Shown one piece after another: positions 29,989 through 38,340 of a DNA stretch of 55,641 bases. The stretch covers positions 1-55,641 of the forward strand of contig NZ_BAKK01000031.1 in assembly GCF_000614145.1 (NCBI RefSeq), in the 5' to 3' direction. The notes beneath the pieces are model-generated. The model was not told the DNA's origin, did not search any database, and was given only the letters and a program-made list of their open reading frames with translations. The first letter of the stretch is position 1, and every line of letters begins with the position of its first letter. This stretch comes from Bacteroides faecichinchillae JCM 17102. Lineage in GTDB: Bacteria > Bacteroidota > Bacteroidia > Bacteroidales > Bacteroidaceae. The position numbers and the translations under genes were made by a program.

Positions 29989-30102
29989 GTGACAATAGAA
30001 CCCGGATAATTTCCTATTGTCACCCTATTATCACCGGCTATTATCACCATTTTAGCATTGATAATAAGATGTTTAACTTAAAAAAAGTGACAAGTGACAA
30101 TA
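29989..30102. repeat. GTGACAATAG-type repeat cluster, right
   Basis: GTGACAATAG (29989-29998), CTATTGTCAC (30014-30023), CTATTATCAC (30025-30034 and 30038-30047), and GTGACAAGTGACAATA (30087-30102). It uses the same motif as the left cluster about 560 bp away. Confidence 0.7.
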
Positions 30103-30165
30103 AAACAAGTATTTTTTATCCTAAGAAGAAAAGCATAATTCAACAATAACATCGCATTCAAAACA

Positions 30166-31020
30166 TTATTCATATATATAAAGGAAATTAGCTATCCGGC
30201 GTTCTCCCTGGTGATCGTACCTTTTATTATCACATGGATAATTAACAATACCATTTTCTGATACTCCTGACAGCCATAAAGTGGTAGATCCTCCACCATC
30301 CAAATTAATTGCATCTTTACCTCCTAACACTTTAAGCAAATGAGCTAACTCAGGGATATTTATCCCATCTGCAAGTCCTTCCGAACGTCCATCTACCGTT
30401 ACAAATAAGATTTTTCCCTTTTTGGTAATACAAACAGCACTGCGGGGATGCTTTGTCCGAATAAACTCAGAATCACACATACTCCAGTCATAATAAGCCG
30501 CGTCTTTCAACATCAAAGGTCCGGAAGCTAGAATCGTTCCTTTTTTCCCTTCATACGTTTTCTCGATATCTCTGTTCCAAGGAATCAATTTCAGTTTACC
30601 TTTCTTGATGTAAATTGCTCCCGTTACCCGAATTTTAAATTCACTCAAAGTAGTCGTATCCACCAACTGTTCGTCCATTTTCAAGAAACAAATCGAATTT
30701 CCCTCCTTCATATTAAAATAAGAGCCATTAATTGCTGCAATTGCTTGATAGTTTGGAGCACTATAGCTGATTTTATCCATTTTTTCATTTACAGCCACCC
30801 CTACTTTCTTCTGTGTTGCCAGATCTATTTCAATTATATTGATGGATTGAACACCTTGATAGAGAGAAGGGATGACAACATGTTTATGAACAATACCTTT
30901 TTGTGTTTCCACAACCTGCCAGGGGGCAGTGACAATAGCGACAGAATCTACCTTCGTCTGAGCACCAACCACACCAACTAAAAAGACAAGCAAAATAAAG
31001 AAAGTAAAATAACGTTTCAT
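30166..31020 (-). CDS. Phosphodiester glycosidase (NAGPA) domain protein
   Basis: Secreted protein of about 284 residues with a signal peptide ending GVVGAQ. The start at 31020 (or 31026) is preferred to a frame start at 31053 because it begins the signal. The domain is that of the mammalian mannose-6-phosphate uncovering enzyme and bacterial exopolysaccharide proteins: AAINGSYFN, KHPRSAVCITKKG, VDGRSEGLADGINIPELA and DAINLDGGGSTTLWL. Relatives remove GlcNAc-1-phosphodiesters; the substrate here is unknown. It is a single-gene unit, flanked upstream by recJ in divergent orientation. Confidence 0.85.
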   Translation of the reverse strand: MKRYFTFFILLVFLVGVVGAQTKVDSVAIVTAPWQVVETQKGIVHKHVVIPSLYQGVQSINIIEIDLATQKKVGVAVNEKMDKISYSAPNYQAIAAINGSYFNMKEGNSICFLKMDEQLVDTTTLSEFKIRVTGAIYIKKGKLKLIPWNRDIEKTYEGKKGTILASGPLMLKDAAYYDWSMCDSEFIRTKHPRSAVCITKKGKILFVTVDGRSEGLADGINIPELAHLLKVLGGKDAINLDGGGSTTLWLSGVSENGIVNYPCDNKRYDHQGERRIANFLYIYE

Positions 31021-31282
31021 GTTCATTGGAAAAATTATTGTTTTGTATTTCACTCAAAAAGAATAGATACAAAGATAAGCTCTATCCACATATTCAGCAA
31101 GTATTTGTCAAAAGAAAAAAAAAGTTCTATTCTTTAAAATAAATCTTAACTTTCAAATCTCCCCGAAATATTTTCGTCACATCTTACTATAAGCTTCCGC
31201 TTTTTTTCGTACTTTTACCCCTTGTTGGAAAGAAGTGCCTTTCCGACCTCTGAGAAAAGAAAAAGAAAAAACAATATATAAA

Positions 31283-33001
31283 ATGAATCACAAATGGAAT
31301 TATCAACCCATTACACCCGAACAGGCAGAGACAAGCCAGACATTGGCCCAAGAATTAGGGATTAGCCCGATACTTGGACAATTATTGGTGCAGCGGGGAA
31401 TAACAAAGGCTTCAGAAGCCAAAAAGTTTTTCCGCCCGCAATTGCCCGATCTGTACGATCCATTCCTGATGAAGGATATGGACATTGCAGTGGAACGTCT
31501 GAACAGGGCAATGGGAAAGAAAGAGCGTATTCTGATTTATGGGGATTATGATGTAGACGGTACTACAGCTGTGGCACTGGTCTACAAGTTCATACAACAG
31601 TTCTACTCGAACATTGACTATTATATACCTGATCGTTATAACGAAGGATATGGTATTTCTAAAAAAGGTATAGACTATGCCGCAGAAACCGGTGTAGGTT
31701 TGATTATTGTACTCGACTGCGGAATTAAAGCAGTGGAAGAAATTTCGTATGCCAAAGAAAAAGGTATTGACTTCATCATCTGCGACCATCATGTTCCAGA
31801 TGACGTTTTACCTCCTGCGATAGCTATTCTGAATGCGAAACGTTTGGACAACACGTATCCATACACACACCTTTCCGGCTGTGGTGTTGGTTTCAAATTC
31901 ATGCAAGCATTCGCTATCAATAATGGCATTGAATTTCACCACCTGATTCCATTACTTGATTTAGTGGCAGTCAGTATCGCTTCGGATATCGTACCGATTA
32001 TGGGTGAAAACCGGATCTTGGCTTTCCATGGTTTAAAGCAGCTAAACAGTAATCCCAGTGTCGGGATGAAAGCGATTATCGATGTTTGCGGACTTTCCGA
32101 ACGTGAAATCACCGTTAGCGATATCGTATTCAAAATAGGTCCGCGCATCAATGCTTCAGGGAGAATTCAGAATGGTAAAGAGGCAGTAGACCTGCTAACA
32201 GAAAAGGATTTTTCCACTGCTCTGGAGAAAGCGGGACAGATCAACCAATACAATGAAACCCGAAAAGACTTGGATAAAAGTATGACAGAAGAGGCTAATC
32301 AGATTGTGGCTCATCTAGAAGGCTTGGCTGATCGACGTTCCATCGTACTTTTCAATGAAGAATGGCATAAAGGAGTGATCGGTATCGTTGCCTCCCGTCT
32401 GACAGAGATCTATTATCGCCCAGCAGTTGTACTGACACGTACAGATGACATGGCAACAGGTTCGGCACGTTCCGTATCCGGTTTTGATGTTTATAAGGCT
32501 ATCGAGTATTGTCGTGACCTATTAGAAAATTTCGGAGGACATACTTACGCAGCCGGATTATCAATGAAGGTGGAAAATGTGGAAGCATTTACACAACGCT
32601 TTGAAGAGTTTGTCTCAAAAAACATTTTGCCCGAACAAACCAGTGCGGTGATAGATATTGATGCTGAAATTGACTTTAAGGACATTACTCCTAAGTTTTT
32701 TAATGATCTGAAGAAGTTCAATCCTTTCGGTCCGGATAATACTAAACCTGTATTCTGTACTCATCATGTATATGATTATGGAACCAGTAAAGTAGTTGGA
32801 CGGGATCAGGAGCATATCAAACTGGAATTGGTAGATAACAAATCAAATAACGTAATGAATGGTATAGCTTTCGGTCAAAGCTCGCACGTTCGTTATATCA
32901 AAACGAAACGTTCATTTGATATCTGTTATTCCATTGAAGAAAATACACACAAGCGTGGTGAAGTGCAACTTCAAATTGAGGATATAAAGCCGATTGAATA
33001 A
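31283..33001 (+). CDS. recJ: Single-stranded-DNA-specific exonuclease RecJ
   Basis: 5'-3' exonuclease of recombination and mismatch repair; 572 residues from the ATG at 31283 (a longer frame from 31235 has a non-conserved basic extension). DHH motifs: ILIYGDYDVDGTTAVAL (motif I), LDCGIKA, ICDHHVPDD (motif III, DHH), and LDLVAVSIASDIVP. The DHHA1 part has NFGGHTYAAGLSMK, and an OB-fold ends the protein. Its last codons overlap the start of recQ, so both are probably expressed together. Confidence 0.95.
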   Translation: MNHKWNYQPITPEQAETSQTLAQELGISPILGQLLVQRGITKASEAKKFFRPQLPDLYDPFLMKDMDIAVERLNRAMGKKERILIYGDYDVDGTTAVALVYKFIQQFYSNIDYYIPDRYNEGYGISKKGIDYAAETGVGLIIVLDCGIKAVEEISYAKEKGIDFIICDHHVPDDVLPPAIAILNAKRLDNTYPYTHLSGCGVGFKFMQAFAINNGIEFHHLIPLLDLVAVSIASDIVPIMGENRILAFHGLKQLNSNPSVGMKAIIDVCGLSEREITVSDIVFKIGPRINASGRIQNGKEAVDLLTEKDFSTALEKAGQINQYNETRKDLDKSMTEEANQIVAHLEGLADRRSIVLFNEEWHKGVIGIVASRLTEIYYRPAVVLTRTDDMATGSARSVSGFDVYKAIEYCRDLLENFGGHTYAAGLSMKVENVEAFTQRFEEFVSKNILPEQTSAVIDIDAEIDFKDITPKFFNDLKKFNPFGPDNTKPVFCTHHVYDYGTSKVVGRDQEHIKLELVDNKSNNVMNGIAFGQSSHVRYIKTKRSFDICYSIEENTHKRGEVQLQIEDIKPIE

Positions 33002-34897
33002 GTATCAGGAGATATTAAAACAATATTGGGGATATGACTCCTTCCGCGATTTGCAGGAGGAGATCATCACCAGTATCGGCGAAAGAAAGGATACGTTAGG
33101 ATTGATGCCTACGGGAGGTGGAAAATCCATCACATTTCAAGTACCTGCTCTCGCACAGGAAGGAATTTGTATTGTTATCACTCCCCTCATAGCCCTTATG
33201 AAAGACCAGGTACAGAATCTTCGGAAACGAGGAATCAAAGCGCTGGCTATCTATTCCGGAATGTCCAGGCAGGAAATTCTTACTGCTCTGGAAAACTGTA
33301 TCTTTGGTAATTATAAATTCTTATATATATCACCGGAACGTCTGGATACCGAAATATTCCGTATCAAACTACGTTCGATGAAAGTCTCAATGATCACAGT
33401 GGACGAAAGCCACTGTATTTCACAATGGGGATACGATTTCCGTCCGGCTTATCTTAAAATAGCTGAGATACGGGATTTACTACCAGGTGTCCCAGTACTA
33501 GCTTTAACGGCTACGGCAACTCCAGAAGTAGTGAAAGATATCCAGTCCAGGTTAAATTTTCGGGAAGAAACGTTTTCCGAATGAGTTTCGAGCGAAAGAA
33601 TCTGGCCTATATTGTTCGCAAAACAGATAATAAAACAGGAGAGTTACTACATATTTTACGTCGGATAGAGGGTAGTGCTATTATTTATGTACGTAACAGA
33701 CGACGTACCAAAGAAATAACCGAACTGCTGATGAACGAAAATATTACAGCAGATTTCTACCATGCCGGACTGGATAATGCTGTAAAAGATATCAGGCAGA
33801 AACGTTGGCAAAACGGTGAAGTACGCGTCATGGTAGCTACCAACGCTTTCGGTATGGGTATCGATAAACCGGATGTACGCATCGTCATCCACCTCGACCT
33901 TCCCGACTCTCCGGAAGCTTATTTCCAAGAGGCCGGACGTGCAGGGAGAGACGGGGAAAAAGCCTATGCCGTTATCCTGTATGCAAAATCCGATAAGACG
34001 ACCCTTCACAAGCGGATCGCTGATACTTTTCCCGAAAAAGAATATATTCTAAATGTTTACGAACATCTGCAATATTATTACCAGATGGCAATGGGTGATG
34101 GCTTTCAGTGTGTTCGTGAGTTTAATCTGGAAGAGTTTTGCCGAAAGTTCAAGTACTTCCCTGTCCCGGTAGACAGTGCTTTAAAAATACTGACGCAAGC
34201 AGGTTATCTGGAATATACAGATGAACAAGATAACTCCTCGCGTATCTTTTTTACCATTCGGCGGGATGAACTTTATAAGTTGCACGAAATGGGCAAAGAA
34301 GCCGAAGCATTGATACAAGCCATCCTCCGTTCTTACACAGGGGTATTCACCGACTATGCTTATATCAGTGAAGAATCACTTGCCGTACGCACAGGACTAA
34401 CGCGCCAACAAATCTATGCTATTTTAGTGACATTAACTAAACGTCGTATCGTAGATTACATCCCTCATAAGAAGACACCTTATATTATATATACGCGCGA
34501 ACGAATGGAACTACATGATGTCCACATTCCCATTTCCGTCTATGAAGACCGCAAAGTACGATATGAAGCACGTATTAAGGCAATGGAAGAATATGTCACA
34601 ACAGATAATATCTGTCGAAGCCGGATGTTACTTCGATACTTTGGTGAGAAGAATGAACATAGCTGCAAGCAATGTGATGTTTGTCTTAGTCATCATGCAG
34701 ATAATCATTTGTCCGAAACTTCTTTCGAAGAACTAAAAAGACAGATTCTCTTTATACTCAACAAAAAGAAACTTACTCCTGCGGATATCGCTAACCAAGT
34801 GGAAACAGAAAAAGAAGATATAGGAGAAGTCATTCAGTATTTATTAGAAGAAGGAGTATTGAAGATAGAAGATGGAATGATCTATATTTCAAAATAA
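32994..34897 (+). pseudogene. recQ: RecQ-type ATP-dependent DNA helicase, frameshifted
   Basis: 3'-5' helicase of DNA repair, 634 residues if repaired. It starts at TTG 32994, overlapping the recJ stop. Part one has Walker A LMPTGGGKSITFQ and the DEAH-like VDESHCISQWGYDFRP. It stops at 33584 after NFREETFSE. Part two opens at 33581 (SFERKNLAYIVR) and has motif VI QEAGRAGRDGE, the zinc cysteines in CRSRMLLRYFG...CKQCDVC, and a winged helix. Adding one A to the run 33568-33570 joins the parts (NFREENVFRMSFERKN). The ATGA overlap could mimic a two-gene arrangement, but the cut falls between the two helicase lobes. The gene lacks the HRDC domain. Confidence 0.88.
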
Positions 34898-34902
34898 GTT
34901 AT

Positions 34903-34910
34903 TACATTTG
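34903..34910 (+). promoter_or_regulatory. Possible -7 element for the TPR gene
   Basis: TACATTTG matches TAnnTTTG just after the recQ stop and 27 bp before the ATG at 34937. No clear -33 TTTG. Confidence 0.4.
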
Positions 34911-34936
34911 CACATAAACTCAAAAATAACAGAATC

Positions 34937-35899
34937 ATGCCGAACTTTTTTAAATCATTCTTTTCCGGGAAGAGTGAAACATCAGAAAGTGAAAAACAAA
35001 AAAACGACCAAAAGAATTTCGAAATATTCAAATATGACGGCTTACGTGCACAGCGTATGGGACGTGCGGATTATGCTGTAAAATGTTTCACTGAAGCCCT
35101 TGCCATCGAAGAGGATTTCGAAACAATGGGGTATCTTAGCCAGCTGTATATCCAAATGGGAGAAACAGAGAAAGCACGTATACTCTTGGAAAAAATGGCT
35201 GTAATAGAGCCGGATATGACCAACACCTTCCTGACCTTGGCTAACGTATGTTACGTTCAGGAAGACTACAAAGCAATGGAAGAGGCTGCCAATAAAGCAA
35301 TCGCAATCGAAGAAGGCAATGCTGTTGCTCACTTCCTTTTAGGAAAAGCCTGCAAAGGACAAGATGATGATCTCATGACGATCGCCCATCTGACTAAAGC
35401 TATCTCACTGAAAGATGATTTCATTGAAGCTCGTCTAATGCGTGCTCAAGCATTAGTAAAGATGCACCAATATAAGGAAGCAATGGAAGATATTGATGCC
35501 GTACTGGCACAAAATCAGGAAGAAGAGACCGCCATACTTCTACGTGGGAAAGTGGAAGAATCTAATCAGCAACAAGAGGAAGCAGAAGCAGACTATAAAC
35601 AGGTGACAGAAATAAATCCGTTCAACGAACAAGCTTATCTTTATCTTGGGCAACTTTTCATTAACCAGAAAAAACTGTCGGAAGCGATTAGCCTGTTCGA
35701 CGAAGCAATCGAACTAAATCCTAATTTTGCAGAAGCCTATAAAGAGCGCGGACGTGCCAAACTTCTTAACGGAGATAAAGATGGTTCTGTGGAAGATATG
35801 AAAAAATCACTGGAGTTAAATCCAAAGGATGGTTCAAGTCTTAACGGGGAGTTTAAGAATTTGGGAACCAAACCGGAAACACTGCCTGGAATCTTCTAA
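34937..35899 (+). CDS. Tetratricopeptide-repeat protein
   Basis: Soluble protein of 320 residues with no signal peptide. Several TPR units can be seen from about residue 30 to 310, for example AVKCFTEALAIEEDFETMGY, AHLTKAISLKDDFIEARL and AISLFDEAIELNPNFAEAY. It ends in a short non-repeat tail. TPR arrays bind protein partners; the partner here is unknown. It lies after recQ and before the aromatic operon leader but probably has its own promoter. Confidence 0.85.
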   Translation: MPNFFKSFFSGKSETSESEKQKNDQKNFEIFKYDGLRAQRMGRADYAVKCFTEALAIEEDFETMGYLSQLYIQMGETEKARILLEKMAVIEPDMTNTFLTLANVCYVQEDYKAMEEAANKAIAIEEGNAVAHFLLGKACKGQDDDLMTIAHLTKAISLKDDFIEARLMRAQALVKMHQYKEAMEDIDAVLAQNQEEETAILLRGKVEESNQQQEEAEADYKQVTEINPFNEQAYLYLGQLFINQKKLSEAISLFDEAIELNPNFAEAYKERGRAKLLNGDKDGSVEDMKKSLELNPKDGSSLNGEFKNLGTKPETLPGIF

Positions 35900-35999
35900 A
35901 ACAGCAAGAAAAATGTAATTAAGAGCGAAATATTTCTGTAACATAGCATGATACTTTCATCTATTTTAGATGAAAAACTAAAAAAAATATCGTTTTTTA

Positions 36000-36029
36000 T
36001 TTGCATCTAACAGAAAAGTATTACTTTTG
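36000..36029 (+). promoter_or_regulatory. Promoter of the aromatic amino-acid operon
   Basis: TTTG (36000-36003), 18 bp, then TACTTTTG (36022-36029): a near-consensus Bacteroides promoter. The start is expected near 36033, giving a leader of about 218 bases before pheA. Confidence 0.7.
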
Positions 36030-36070
36030 TCCCATAAATTAAAAAATAAAGCTAAAAAATTGAGATTCGA

Positions 36071-36157
36071 ATGAAATCATTTACTTATGCATATTACTTC
36101 TTTTTTTACTTTTACTTTAGCAACAAAGTGGAGCGGGAGTTTGTATGTATCAAGTGA
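36071..36157 (+). CDS. pheL: Phe/Tyr-rich attenuator leader peptide
   Basis: A 28-codon ORF begins about 38 bases after the predicted transcription start. Residues 4-16 read FTYAYYFFFYFYF: 11 of 13 are Phe or Tyr, and 12 of 28 overall with Phe24. It is followed by a short C-terminal part containing VERE and a TGA at 36155. The peptide sits upstream of genes for Phe and Tyr synthesis and is followed by a terminator, as the pheL leader is in enterobacteria. The gene symbol is given by functional analogy, not homology. Codons 21-23 (GAG CGG GAG) carry most of the antiterminator strand. Confidence 0.88.
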   Translation: MKSFTYAYYFFFYFYFSNKVEREFVCIK

Positions 36158-36232
36158 CAGTGATGCTTAAGGACTGAATGAAGAAATCAATCATATGAAT
36201 CCCGCTCCGACATGGACGCGGGATTTTTTTAT
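36130..36232 (+). promoter_or_regulatory. Transcription attenuator: antiterminator and terminator alternatives
   Basis: Segment 2, GGAGCGGGA (36130-36138, inside the leader ORF), is perfectly complementary to segment 3, TCCCGCTCC (36200-36208). Segment 3 overlaps the 5' arm of the terminator, AATCCCGC (36198-36205), so the two pairings exclude each other. A ribosome slowed at the Phe/Tyr codons 36080-36118 leaves segment 2 free to take segment 3 and prevent termination. A ribosome moving with polymerase would hide segment 2 and allow the terminator. Confidence 0.85.
36198..36232 (+). terminator. Attenuator terminator before pheA
   Basis: Arms AATCCCGC (36198-36205) and GCGGGATT (36218-36225) are perfect, with a 12-base loop and a following run of T (36224-36230). 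It stands 19 bp before the pheA ATG with no intact gene between, which is the mark of a regulatory rather than an end-of-operon terminator. Confidence 0.88.
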
Positions 36233-36250
36233 TTATAGAAATTTAGAACA

Positions 36251-37099
36251 ATGAAAAAGATAGCAATTCAAGGAACAATCGGCTCGTATCACGACATCGC
36301 CGCACACAAGTACTTCGAAGGAGAAGAAATAGAGTTAATCTGTTGTGCCAACTTCGAGGATGTGTTTACATCGATCCGAAAAGACAGTCAAGTCATCGGG
36401 ATGCTTGCCATTGAAAATACAATTGCAGGTAGTCTGTTACACAACAATGAGTTATTGAGACAAAGTGGTACACAGATTATTGGAGAATACAAACTGCGCA
36501 TTTCTCACAGTTTTGTCTGTCTCCCGGATGAAGACTGGAAGGATTTGAATGAGGTAAACTCCCACCCTATCGCATTAATGCAATGCCGCGAGTTTCTGAA
36601 CCAACATCCGCAACTGAAAGTAGTAGAAAGCGAGGACACAGCGCTCAGCGCAGAAATTATTAAAAAAGAGAACTTGAAAGGACATGCAGCCATCTGTTCC
36701 AAAACAGCAGCAGAGCGCTATGGAATGAAAGTTTTACAGGAAGGTATCGAAACCAACAAACACAACTTCACCCGTTTTTTAGTAGTGGCCGATCCTTGGC
36801 AAGTTGATGAACTCCGCCAACATCATACCAATGCTATCAATAAAGCAAGTATGGTATTCACACTACCACATATGGAAGGAAGTCTTTCACAAGTGTTATC
36901 AATTTTATCGTTCTATAATATCAATCTGACTAAGATACAATCGTTGCCGATCATCGGACGTGAATGGGAATACCAATTTTATGTAGATGTAGCTTTCAAC
37001 GATTATCTGAGATATAAACAATCCATTACAGCAATCACTCCATTAACCAAAGAACTTAAATTATTAGGCGAATATGCAGAAGGAAAATCAAACATATAA
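36251..37099 (+). CDS. pheA: Prephenate dehydratase
   Basis: Converts prephenate to phenylpyruvate in Phe synthesis; 282 residues, no fused mutase domain. The PDT domain (about 1-180) has AIQGTIGSYHDIAAHKYF, IENTIAGSLLHNNELL and the catalytic Thr-Arg-Phe block HNFTRFLVV. An ACT regulatory domain follows (about 195-280; MEGSLSQVLSILSFYNINLTKIQS). The usual ESRP is read here as KIQSLP, so Phe feedback may be altered. First gene of the operon after the attenuator; its end overlaps the next gene by 26 bases. Confidence 0.95.
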   Translation: MKKIAIQGTIGSYHDIAAHKYFEGEEIELICCANFEDVFTSIRKDSQVIGMLAIENTIAGSLLHNNELLRQSGTQIIGEYKLRISHSFVCLPDEDWKDLNEVNSHPIALMQCREFLNQHPQLKVVESEDTALSAEIIKKENLKGHAAICSKTAAERYGMKVLQEGIETNKHNFTRFLVVADPWQVDELRQHHTNAINKASMVFTLPHMEGSLSQVLSILSFYNINLTKIQSLPIIGREWEYQFYVDVAFNDYLRYKQSITAITPLTKELKLLGEYAEGKSNI

Positions 37100-38255
37100 G
37101 ATATCTCCAGCCGATAGACTGAGTAGTGTCAGTGAATACTACTTCTCCAAAAAACTTAAAGAAGTAGCTCAAATGAATGCTGAAGGTAAAGATATAATTA
37201 GTCTGGGAATTGGAAGTCCTGATATGCCACCTTCAGAGAAGACGATCGAAACATTGTGTAACAATGCACACGACCCGAATGGACATGGTTACCAACCGTA
37301 TGTAGGTATTCCTGAACTTCGTAAAGCTTTTGCCAATTGGTATCAGCGCTGGTATGGAGTAGAACTAAACTCAAATACTGAAATACAACCGCTTATTGGT
37401 TCAAAAGAGGGTATCCTTCATGTCACACTCGCTTTCGTTAATCCGGGAGAACAAGTTCTAGTCCCCAATCCAGGATATCCGACTTATACTTCTCTGAGTA
37501 AAATACTTGGTGCAGAGGTGATTAATTACGATTTGAAAGAAGAGGATGGATGGATGCCGGATTTCGAAGCATTGGAAAAGATGAATCTAAGCCGGGTTAA
37601 ATTAATGTGGACCAACTATCCCAATATGCCAACAGGTGCCAATGCAACGCCGGAACTGTACAAATGTTTGGTAGACTTTGCACGTCGCAAGAATATCGTG
37701 ATTGTCAATGACAATCCATACAGCTTTATCCTAAACGAAAAGCCAATTAGTATTCTCAGTGTACCGGGAGCTAAAGAGTGTTGCATCGAATTCAACTCCA
37801 TGAGTAAAAGCCATAATATGCCGGGATGGCGTATCGGAATGATAGCTTCGAATTCAAACTTTATCCAATGGATCTTGAAAGTGAAAAGCAATATCGACAG
37901 CGGAATGTTTCGTGCCATGCAACTGGCGGCAGCCACCGCTTTAGAAGCAGAGAAGAGTTGGTATGAAGGTAACAACCTGAATTATCGGAATCGTCGTCAT
38001 CTAGCGGGTGAAATCATGAATACTCTAGGTTGCACGTACGATGAAAAACAAGTAGGAATGTTTCTTTGGGGAAAAATTCCTGCTTCTTGTAGGGATGTGG
38101 AGGAACTGACAGAAAGAGTACTCCATGAAGCGAGAGTATTTATTACCCCTGGATTTATCTTCGGAAGCAATGGAGCCAGATATATCCGTATCTCTCTTTG
38201 CTGCAAAGACGACAAACTGGCAGAAGCATTGGAGAGAATAAAGAAACTTTCCTAA
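37074..38255 (+). CDS. PLP-dependent class I/II aminotransferase (aromatic/aspartate type)
   Basis: Fold-type I aminotransferase of 393 residues. The PLP lysine is in SMSKSHNMPGWRIGM. Other marks are ISLGIGSPDMPPSE, PNPGYPTYTS, NYPNMPTGA and NDNPYSFI. Between pheA and the DAHP synthase it most likely makes Phe and Tyr from phenylpyruvate and 4-hydroxyphenylpyruvate, or acts on prephenate. Relatives include LL-diaminopimelate aminotransferase-like enzymes, so the assignment rests on context. Confidence 0.88.
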   Translation: MQKENQTYKISPADRLSSVSEYYFSKKLKEVAQMNAEGKDIISLGIGSPDMPPSEKTIETLCNNAHDPNGHGYQPYVGIPELRKAFANWYQRWYGVELNSNTEIQPLIGSKEGILHVTLAFVNPGEQVLVPNPGYPTYTSLSKILGAEVINYDLKEEDGWMPDFEALEKMNLSRVKLMWTNYPNMPTGANATPELYKCLVDFARRKNIVIVNDNPYSFILNEKPISILSVPGAKECCIEFNSMSKSHNMPGWRIGMIASNSNFIQWILKVKSNIDSGMFRAMQLAAATALEAEKSWYEGNNLNYRNRRHLAGEIMNTLGCTYDEKQVGMFLWGKIPASCRDVEELTERVLHEARVFITPGFIFGSNGARYIRISLCCKDDKLAEALERIKKLS

Positions 38256-38340
38256 TCATCTAAAGAGAGAAACAAAAGGAATAGAACAAATCTCCTGATA
38301 AAAACTGAATATCAGAATAAAATAAAAATAAAGAAAGAAT

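Larger units (their letters stand above)
29151..30165. other. 1-kb gene-free region with two kinds of short repeats
   Basis: No convincing coding sequence; the two 60-70 codon frames here lack family features, starts and ribosome-binding context. The region holds two clusters of GTGACAATAG-like sites (29313-29426 and 29989-30102) around an AT-rich core with four 22-bp iterons (29665-29752). It separates the decayed gene from the NAGPA-domain gene. Its structure resembles a control or replication region more than a plain spacer, but nothing in the window shows a partner protein. Confidence 0.6.

Noticed and set aside
29835..30050. 71-residue minus-strand ORF in the repeat region
   Set aside because: It is made largely of the GTGACAATAG repeats and A-rich DNA read backward; no start context or homology is recognisable.
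32994..34897. Two separate overlapping helicase genes (ATGA overlap at 33581-33584)
   Set aside because: The halves are exactly the two lobes of one RecQ, and one added A makes a continuous full-length protein; a split RecQ is not a known arrangement.
35957..35985. Hairpin TTCATCT/AGATGAA after the TPR gene as terminator
   Set aside because: Short stem followed by A-rich, not T-rich, sequence on the transcribed strand.
37074..37099. 26-base overlap of pheA and the aminotransferase as a frameshift
   Set aside because: Both proteins are complete at their ends, and overlapping genes are common in tight operons.
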